Source of the DNA: an uncultured Pseudomonadota bacterium
GTDB lineage: Bacteria > Pseudomonadota > Gammaproteobacteria > Burkholderiales > Burkholderiaceae
Length of the DNA stretch: 13,243 nt
Reading direction: 5' to 3'
Assembly: GCA_946480245.1 (NCBI GenBank)
Contig: CAMLIZ010000131.1
Span: 1 to 13,243, forward strand
Shown here: positions 8,612 through 13,243 of the stretch, one piece after another
How positions within the stretch are numbered: position 1 is the stretch's first letter
Layout of the letters: each line of letters starts with the position of its first letter
Position numbers and translations under genes: made by a program
The notes under the pieces: model-generated
The model's database searches: none
The model's input: only the letters and a program-made list of their open reading frames with translations
What the model was told of the DNA's origin: nothing

Positions 8612-9520
8612 CTAGTCGGTGTGATCGGGCTCGAAGAAGATCCAGCGCAGTTGCGGAAAGGCCTCGCGCATCGAGGCCTCCACCCGGTTGATAGCGTCGA
8701 TCAACGCCCGCTCGCTGCCTTGCGCGTGCATGCAGGCCTTCACCGCCACCATCACGTCGTCGCCCATCTGCTGCGTGAGCACGTTGTAGACCTTGGCCAC
8801 CTCGGGGCGCGCGTCCAGGTGCGCATGCAAAGCCGCCAGCACCTGCGGCTCCACGCCTTGCCCCACGAGCAGCGCGGCGATCTCCATGCCGACCAGCAGC
8901 GCCACCACCACCAGCAGCACGCCGATCGCGATGGAGCCGATCGCGTCGTACACCGGGTTGCCGGTGAGCTGCGACGCCAGGATGAAGCAGAAGGCCAGCC
9001 CCAGGCCGCCCAGCGCGGCGATGTCCTCGCCCACCACCACCACCAGCTCGCTCTGGCGCGACAGCCGGAACCAGCGCCACAGCGACAGGCCCGATGCGCC
9101 CTTGCGCACCTCGCGCAGCGCACCCCAGAGCGAGATGCTCTCGGCCACCACGCCGAAGCCGAGGATGCCCAGCGCCACCCAGGCATTGCCCACCGGCTCG
9201 GTGCTGTGCAGCTTGTGCGCGCCCTCGTAGATCGAGAACAGCCCGCCCATGCTGAACAGCAGCAGGGCCACGATGAACGACCAGAAGTAGATCGCCCGGC
9301 CATAGCCCAGCGGGTGCTCGGCGTCCGGCTCGCGCTTGGCGCGCTTCATGCCCCACAGCAGCAGGCCCTGGTTGCCACAATCGGCGAACGAGTGGATCGC
9401 CTCGGCCAGCATCGAGGACGAGCCGGTGTACAGCGCGCCGCCCGACTTGGTGAGCGCGATGGCGAAGTTGGCGCCGAGCGCGAACAGCACGGACTTCAGC
9501 GAATCGGCAGGGGCGGACAT
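8612..9520 (-). CDS. Cation diffusion facilitator family transporter (ZnT9-like)
   Basis: This is a 302-residue inner-membrane transporter. Hydrophobic segments are visible at about residues 10-30, 38-57, 77-98, 114-135, 160-185 and 193-218, matching the six helices of CDF proteins. They are followed by a cytoplasmic domain of roughly 80 residues ending LRWIFFEPDHTD. Family proteins exchange Zn2+, Mn2+, Fe2+ or similar ions for protons. The second helix carries HSFAD (43-47), the usual metal-site motif. The fifth helix lacks the common HxxxD and instead has GEDIAA (Glu165, Asp166), as I recall for the ZnT9/SLC30A9-like branch. The substrate therefore cannot be assigned. No good ribosome binding site is seen before the ATG, though MSAPADSLKSVLFALGANF looks like a natural N-terminus. 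It stands alone, 63 bases after the stop of the receiver-TPR gene upstream. Confidence 0.92.
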   Translation of the reverse strand: MSAPADSLKSVLFALGANFAIALTKSGGALYTGSSSMLAEAIHSFADCGNQGLLLWGMKRAKREPDAEHPLGYGRAIYFWSFIVALLLFSMGGLFSIYEGAHKLHSTEPVGNAWVALGILGFGVVAESISLWGALREVRKGASGLSLWRWFRLSRQSELVVVVGEDIAALGGLGLAFCFILASQLTGNPVYDAIGSIAIGVLLVVVALLVGMEIAALLVGQGVEPQVLAALHAHLDARPEVAKVYNVLTQQMGDDVMVAVKACMHAQGSERALIDAINRVEASMREAFPQLRWIFFEPDHTD

Positions 9521-9583
9521 GGCGTGCGATGCGGGGGTTGCAAAGCGCGCAAGCCTACCGCACCCCGGCGGGCCACAGGGCCG

Positions 9584-11275
9584 TCAGTCGGCGACGCTGG
9601 GCGTGGCCTCAGGGGCGGCGGGCGCGGCCTGCGGCTCAGGCGGCGACGGTACGCGCAGCGCCAGCCCGCCGGCCGCGCGCCCGGTGTCCTGCCCCAGCGG
9701 CAGGCTGCGCAGCGCGCCGGGGAAGCGCGTGCGCAGCGCTTCCAGCTGCGGCAGAAGTGACTGGGCATCGTCGATGCGTTCTGCGTGGCGTTGCAGCGTG
9801 AGCCCGGCCATGTCGATCAGCTTGACGTTGCCGTTGCGCCCGCCGTGGGCGAGCAACTGGCGCACCGTGGTGCCCGGGTCGCCGGTGAGTGTGTGCGCCA
9901 TGCACTGCTCGGCGATCTCGTGGATCTGCACATGGCACTGCCGCACACGCTCGGCAAAGGGCTCATGCGCCGCTGCGCTGCGCGCGAGCAGCTCCGACAA
10001 GCCCTTGGCGGTACAGAAGCGGAGACCGATGCGGTCGATCCAAGGCTCGGCGTCGGCCAGCCGCAGCTCCGCCGCAGTGAGCTGCGCCACCAGCGCCAGC
10101 ATGTTGCAGCCGGCCTCGATGTCGAAATCCGTTGCGTCGAGTTCCCGTGCCAGCTCTCGCATGGTCTCCACCACCGCAGCCACCTGCTTCAGCTGCATCA
10201 GGTGCAGGCAGCGCACCACCTGCACGAAGCGGCGCAGGCGCGCGCTCTGTGGCGCCTTGTCGAGCGCGCGCACCAGGTTGTCCAGGCAGCGCTGCAGGCC
10301 CTTGGTGTCTCGCTGGTGAAAGCGCGCGAAGGCCAGCAGCACCATCGACTGGAAGTCGAACAGCTTGGAGCTGATGCCCAACCCGGCCGCGCGGTCCAGC
10401 GCCTTGGCGGCTTCGTCATGCTGGCCCAGGTAGAAGGCGAGCATCCCTTGCTTCTGCAGCCGCATCAGCGAGCCCGGCGTCAGGTCGCTGGCCTGGCGAT
10501 AGGTGGCCAGCGCCTCGTCGAGCTGGCCTTGCTCCACCTGCACCCGGCCCATCACGTCGTAGGCGTCGGCGTAGCCGGGATCCTGCGAGATCAGGCTCTC
10601 CAGCGTGCGCCGTGCCGGGGTGAGCTGGTTCGCCTCGATCTGCGCGCGTGCCACACCCAGCCGCGCCCAGGGCAGCGCGTGGGCCGCGATCACGGCCTCG
10701 TAAAGCTTCTGCGCCGCGCCGTGCTGTTCCAGCCGCAGAAGCAGCTCGGCGCCGATGCGCGCCGCATACAGCCAGTACGGCGTGCGGTCGTGAAAGCGCT
10801 GCAGGCACAGCCGTGTGGCCACCTCGAACTGCTGCTCCTCGATGGCCTCGAAGATCTCGCGCAAGGTGCGCTTGCGCTGGCGCGCGGTGCGTAGGCGGTC
10901 GGCGAGCGCGGTGGCGTTGTGAGGCTTGAGCAGGTACCCGTCCAGCGCAGATTCGGCGGCCTCGGCCACCTTGTCGTAGCTGGCCTCGCCGGTGATCATG
11001 ATGAACACGGTGGAAAAGGGCAGCAGCTGCGCGCGCCGCAGGTCGTCCAGCAGGTCCTGTCCCGAGTAGTTCTCCTGCGGGAAGTGCTGCTCGCACAGCA
11101 CGAACTCGAACTCCCGCGTCTCCAGCTGGCGCCGCGCGTCCTGGATCCGGCTGCACTGCACCACCGTGCCCAGACCCAGGTCCCGCAGCTGCGCGGCGAT
11201 GATGCTGCGCGAGGTGGGGTTGGCGTCCGCCACCAGCGCGCGGCAATCGGCGATGTGACGGTCCAGCGGGTGCAT
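9584..11275 (-). CDS. Receiver-like (pseudo-receiver) protein with TPR repeats, copy A
   Basis: The protein has 563 residues. Residues 10-130 form a CheY-like receiver fold with Asp17 in VADANP, Thr95 in MITGEA and Lys117 in LLKPH. The phospho-accepting Asp is replaced by Glu62 in VLCEQHFP, and the second acidic residue usually next to Asp17 is Ala. Residues of about 150-300 are TPR-type repeats (LPWARLGVAR, GYADAYDVMGRVQVEQGQ, GMLAFYLGQHDEAAKAL), and the helical region continues to about 520. An Ala/Pro-rich tail follows from about 540. There is no DNA-binding, enzymatic or membrane domain, so output is presumably by protein contact. It lies 78 bases after its tandem paralogue and is probably co-transcribed. 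Normal phosphorylation control seems unlikely. No histidine kinase gene is nearby. Confidence 0.88.
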   Translation of the reverse strand: MHPLDRHIADCRALVADANPTSRSIIAAQLRDLGLGTVVQCSRIQDARRQLETREFEFVLCEQHFPQENYSGQDLLDDLRRAQLLPFSTVFIMITGEASYDKVAEAAESALDGYLLKPHNATALADRLRTARQRKRTLREIFEAIEEQQFEVATRLCLQRFHDRTPYWLYAARIGAELLLRLEQHGAAQKLYEAVIAAHALPWARLGVARAQIEANQLTPARRTLESLISQDPGYADAYDVMGRVQVEQGQLDEALATYRQASDLTPGSLMRLQKQGMLAFYLGQHDEAAKALDRAAGLGISSKLFDFQSMVLLAFARFHQRDTKGLQRCLDNLVRALDKAPQSARLRRFVQVVRCLHLMQLKQVAAVVETMRELARELDATDFDIEAGCNMLALVAQLTAAELRLADAEPWIDRIGLRFCTAKGLSELLARSAAAHEPFAERVRQCHVQIHEIAEQCMAHTLTGDPGTTVRQLLAHGGRNGNVKLIDMAGLTLQRHAERIDDAQSLLPQLEALRTRFPGALRSLPLGQDTGRAAGGLALRVPSPPEPQAAPAAPEATPSVAD

Positions 11276-11353
11276 CGGTGCGGCGTTTCCTCGGGTGCTG
11301 TGGGGGCCCTTCGTTCGATATCGGCGTGCCGCGCCGCGGACTTGAGCGCGCCG

Positions 11354-12958
11354 CTAGAGAGCCTCTCCGGGCCGCGTCAGGTGCACCTGGGTGCCATAGC
11401 TGTGATAGCGCGTGCGCAGGGTGTCGATGCGGTCCTGCAGCTGTGCTGCATCCTTGACGGCGTGGCGATGGCGCTGCAGCGTGTGCGCCGCCAGGTCGAC
11501 CAGCTTGGAATTGAGCGTCTGCTCGGCCTGGGTCAGCAGCTCCAGCACCGCGTCGCGCGGCTTGCCTGCGAGCGTGAGCGACACCGCGGATTCGGCCAGC
11601 GCATTGATGTGGGCGTAGCCGAGGCGGATCGGGCCGGTCAGCTCTTCCTGGTGGCGCGCCGCGCTCACCAGCATCTCGCAGGTGGTCTTGGAGACCGCGA
11701 AACGCTGCGCCAGCACCTTCATCGGATGGTCGATGTCGTCGAGCCGCGTCTCTTCGGCATACAGGCGCGTCACCAGCATCAGCAGGTTGCACGCGGCCTC
11801 GAAGTCGAACTGCGGTTCGGTCACCGTGGCCATCATCTGGCGCACCTGCATCACTGCCTCCGGCACGCGCCGGCACGCCAGGTGGTACAGGCAGTCCACC
11901 ACCGAGGCAAAGCGGCTCAGGCGGGCGCTGCTCGGCGCCTCCCGCAGCACGCGTCGCAGCGTGGCCTGCGACAGGCCGAGCTGGCGTGTCTCGCGCTTGT
12001 CGTATTGCAGTGCCGCCAGCAGCACCAGGCCCTGCATGTCATAGGCCTTGGAGCTGACGCCCACCGTGGTGGCGCGCTGCAGCGCTTCGCTGGCCTCGGC
12101 ATGGTTGCCGTAGTAGAAGGCCAGCACGCCAAATTTCTGCAGGCGCGCCACGCTACCCGGCGTGAGCTCGGAGGCGCGGTGCAGGGCCTCGATGGCGCCG
12201 GCCGTGTCGCCCTGGTCCAGCATCACGCGACCCATCACGTCGTAGGCATCCACGTAGCCCGGCTGCTCGGACAGCAGGCTCTCGAGCGTGCGCCGCGCGT
12301 TGTTCAGGCTGCCGGCCTTGTAGTGGCTGCGGGCGATGCCCATGCGCGCCCAAGGCAGGGCCCTGGTGGCGAGCACCGCCTCCAGCATCTTCAGCGCCGC
12401 GTGCGGCTGGCCCTGGTTGAGCAGCAGCTCGGCGCCGATGCGCGCGGCATGCACCCATCCCGGCCCGCGCGTCTCGTACACCGTCTGGCACAGGTCGGCG
12501 GCCTCGGCGTACTGCTTGGCCTGCACCTTGTCGAGGATGGGGCGCAGCAGGCGCTTGCGCTGACGTGCCTCGGTCAGGCGCTCGCGCAGCGCCTGCTCGG
12601 TATGCGGCTTGATCACATACGCGTCCAGCGCGGCCTCCGCCGCCTCGGCCACCTGTGAGTAGGCGGCCTCGCCGGAAATCATGACCACCACGGTGGACAG
12701 CGGCAGCAGCTGTGCGAGGCGCAGGTCGTCGATCAGATCCTGCCCGGTCATCGTCTCGCCCGGGAAGTGGTACTCGCACAGCACGATGTCGAACGGACGT
12801 GCCTCGAGCAGGCGCCGGGCATCCGCTACCCGGGCCGATTGCTCGATCTTGCCGACGCACGCGTCCTTGAGCATGGCCACCAGCGAGCTGCGGGACACCG
12901 GGTTGCCATCGATGACGAGGGCCTTGGCCAGGTGGATGTCGACGTCGAGCGGACGCAT
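11354..12958 (-). CDS. Receiver-like (pseudo-receiver) protein with TPR repeats, copy B
   Basis: The 534-residue paralogue of the following gene has the same layout. The receiver-like domain (10-130) holds Asp17 in VIDGNP, Glu62 in VLCEYHFP at the phospho-site, Ser95 in MISGEA and Lys117 in VIKPH. TPR-type repeats follow from about 150 (LPWARMGIAR, GYVDAYDVMGRVMLDQGD, GVLAFYYGNHAEASEAL), then a helical region to about 520. It lacks the Ala/Pro-rich tail of copy A. I counted 58 identities in the first 100 residues with no gap, and landmark residues keep the same numbers well into the TPR region, so this is a real tandem duplication. The ATG has GGGGAG about 9 bases upstream. It is the first gene of the pair, with two inverted repeats in its upstream region. 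Such TPR-linked response regulators are annotated in Burkholderiales, but I know of no defined role. Confidence 0.88.
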   Translation of the reverse strand: MRPLDVDIHLAKALVIDGNPVSRSSLVAMLKDACVGKIEQSARVADARRLLEARPFDIVLCEYHFPGETMTGQDLIDDLRLAQLLPLSTVVVMISGEAAYSQVAEAAEAALDAYVIKPHTEQALRERLTEARQRKRLLRPILDKVQAKQYAEAADLCQTVYETRGPGWVHAARIGAELLLNQGQPHAALKMLEAVLATRALPWARMGIARSHYKAGSLNNARRTLESLLSEQPGYVDAYDVMGRVMLDQGDTAGAIEALHRASELTPGSVARLQKFGVLAFYYGNHAEASEALQRATTVGVSSKAYDMQGLVLLAALQYDKRETRQLGLSQATLRRVLREAPSSARLSRFASVVDCLYHLACRRVPEAVMQVRQMMATVTEPQFDFEAACNLLMLVTRLYAEETRLDDIDHPMKVLAQRFAVSKTTCEMLVSAARHQEELTGPIRLGYAHINALAESAVSLTLAGKPRDAVLELLTQAEQTLNSKLVDLAAHTLQRHRHAVKDAAQLQDRIDTLRTRYHSYGTQVHLTRPGEAL

Positions 12959-12977
12959 GCTGAAAAGCTCCCCGTAC

Positions 12978-13001
12978 GCGGAAGATGCGTATGCCTTCCG
13001 C
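12978..13001. repeat. Inverted repeat in the leader of the pseudo-receiver gene
   Basis: GCGGAAG, a 10-base loop (12985-12994), then CTTCCGC forms a perfect 7-base-pair stem. It ends 19 bases before the ATG at 12958 and just upstream of its ribosome binding site. It could be a leader hairpin or a protein-binding dyad. No run of T follows on either strand, so it is not an intrinsic terminator. Confidence 0.4.
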
Positions 13002-13040
13002 TTCGTAGGGGGAGTCTAGGGAGTGCGCCGGCGGGCGTCG

Positions 13041-13055
13041 CCCCCAATAAGGGGG
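13041..13055. repeat. Short perfect hairpin between dnaJ and the pseudo-receiver gene
   Basis: CCCCC, loop AATAA, then GGGGG gives a 5-base-pair all-GC stem, 53-68 bases after the dnaJ stop. It might end the dnaJ transcript or mark the promoter region of the next gene: on the minus strand TTGACC directly precedes it. There is no T-run, so a standard intrinsic terminator is not supported. Its role is unresolved. Confidence 0.35.
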
Positions 13056-13108
13056 TCAAGCCAGCCTATTTCTTCGTCTGACGGGACTACGCCCTTGGTC
13101 TGATGGCG

Positions 13109-13243
13109 CTACTGCTTGAAGATGTCCTTCACGCGATCGGTCCAGCTCTTGGCGTTGGGCGAGTGGCGGTCGCCGGCCTTGCGCAGCGACTCGTCCAGTT
13201 CCTTCAGCAGCTTGCGCTGGTGCTCGGTGAGCTTGACCGGCGT
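13109..13243 (-). CDS. dnaJ: Chaperone protein DnaJ, C-terminal end (5' part cut by window edge)
   Basis: Only the last 44 residues and the TAG stop are present. They read [20 protein letters not shown] and then continue with the segment [17 protein letters not shown], a pattern characteristic of the DnaJ C-terminus in Burkholderiales. DnaJ is the Hsp40 co-chaperone that delivers substrates to DnaK and stimulates its ATPase. The J domain, zinc-binding cysteines and substrate domains would lie beyond the right edge, normally preceded by grpE and dnaK. The gene was too short in this window to stand out by length; it is identified by the sequence of the tail. The downstream pseudo-receiver gene starts 150 bases later and is probably a separate unit. 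Confidence 0.85.
   Translation of the reverse strand, partial: TPVKLTEHQRKLLKELDESLRKAGDRHSPNAKSWTDRVKDIFKQ

Noticed and set aside
8621..12658. Long plus-strand open frames opposite the CDF transporter and both receiver-TPR genes
   Set aside because: They have the same shadow pattern (His/Gln/Arg-rich) and no ribosome binding sites or domains.
13041..13060. Sigma-32 heat-shock promoter on the minus strand (CTTGACC)
   Set aside because: No CCCCAT-type -10 element is found at a suitable distance, so the -35-like match alone is not enough.

Overview
The window is dense, GC-rich bacterial DNA with tightly packed genes. Gene content, the look of the proteins and a recognisable DnaJ C-terminus at the right edge suggest a betaproteobacterium of the order Burkholderiales, possibly near Rubrivivax, Leptothrix or Methylibium. 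This placement is inference; no rRNA or other decisive marker is present. There is no tRNA, rRNA, insertion sequence, prophage or CRISPR array, and no gene-free stretch longer than about 180 bases.

Positions 1-6973 (minus strand) hold what looks like one long operon. In transcription order it encodes a triple-BON-domain protein, phosphoenolpyruvate synthase (ppsA), a two-CBS-domain protein, a universal stress protein, an acetyl-CoA synthetase, and the E1 alpha and E1 beta subunits of a pyruvate dehydrogenase-type complex. E1 beta runs off the left edge. Three junctions are 4-base ATGA overlaps and the other gaps are 6, 15 and 31 bases. The enzymes all sit at the pyruvate/acetyl-CoA/PEP node: acetate to acetyl-CoA, pyruvate to acetyl-CoA, and pyruvate to PEP. 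The small proteins belong to families that bind adenine nucleotides (CBS, Usp) or are stress-associated (BON).

Positions 6974-7156 are the divergent control region between this operon and a plus-strand nitroreductase-family gene. The region contains a perfect 7+7 inverted repeat close to the operon start and an imperfect FNR/ANR-like site. The grouping of Usp, CBS protein and nitroreductase resembles the kinds of genes in oxygen-limitation regulons. A low-oxygen or energy-stress role is therefore a reasonable but unproven reading.

Positions 7820-9520 hold smaller accessory genes: a secreted protein with a carboxypeptidase-regulatory-like fold (minus), a 71-residue cysteine-rich protein of unknown function (plus), and a cation diffusion facilitator metal transporter (minus).

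Positions 9584-12958 (minus) hold two tandem paralogues, each a receiver-like domain followed by TPR-type helical repeats with no DNA-binding output domain. Both carry Glu at position 62, where the phospho-accepting Asp should be, and both lack the second acidic residue of the usual acidic pair. They look like pseudo-receivers. Upstream of them is a 150-base intergenic region with two inverted repeats, followed by the 3' end of dnaJ (minus, cut by the right edge).
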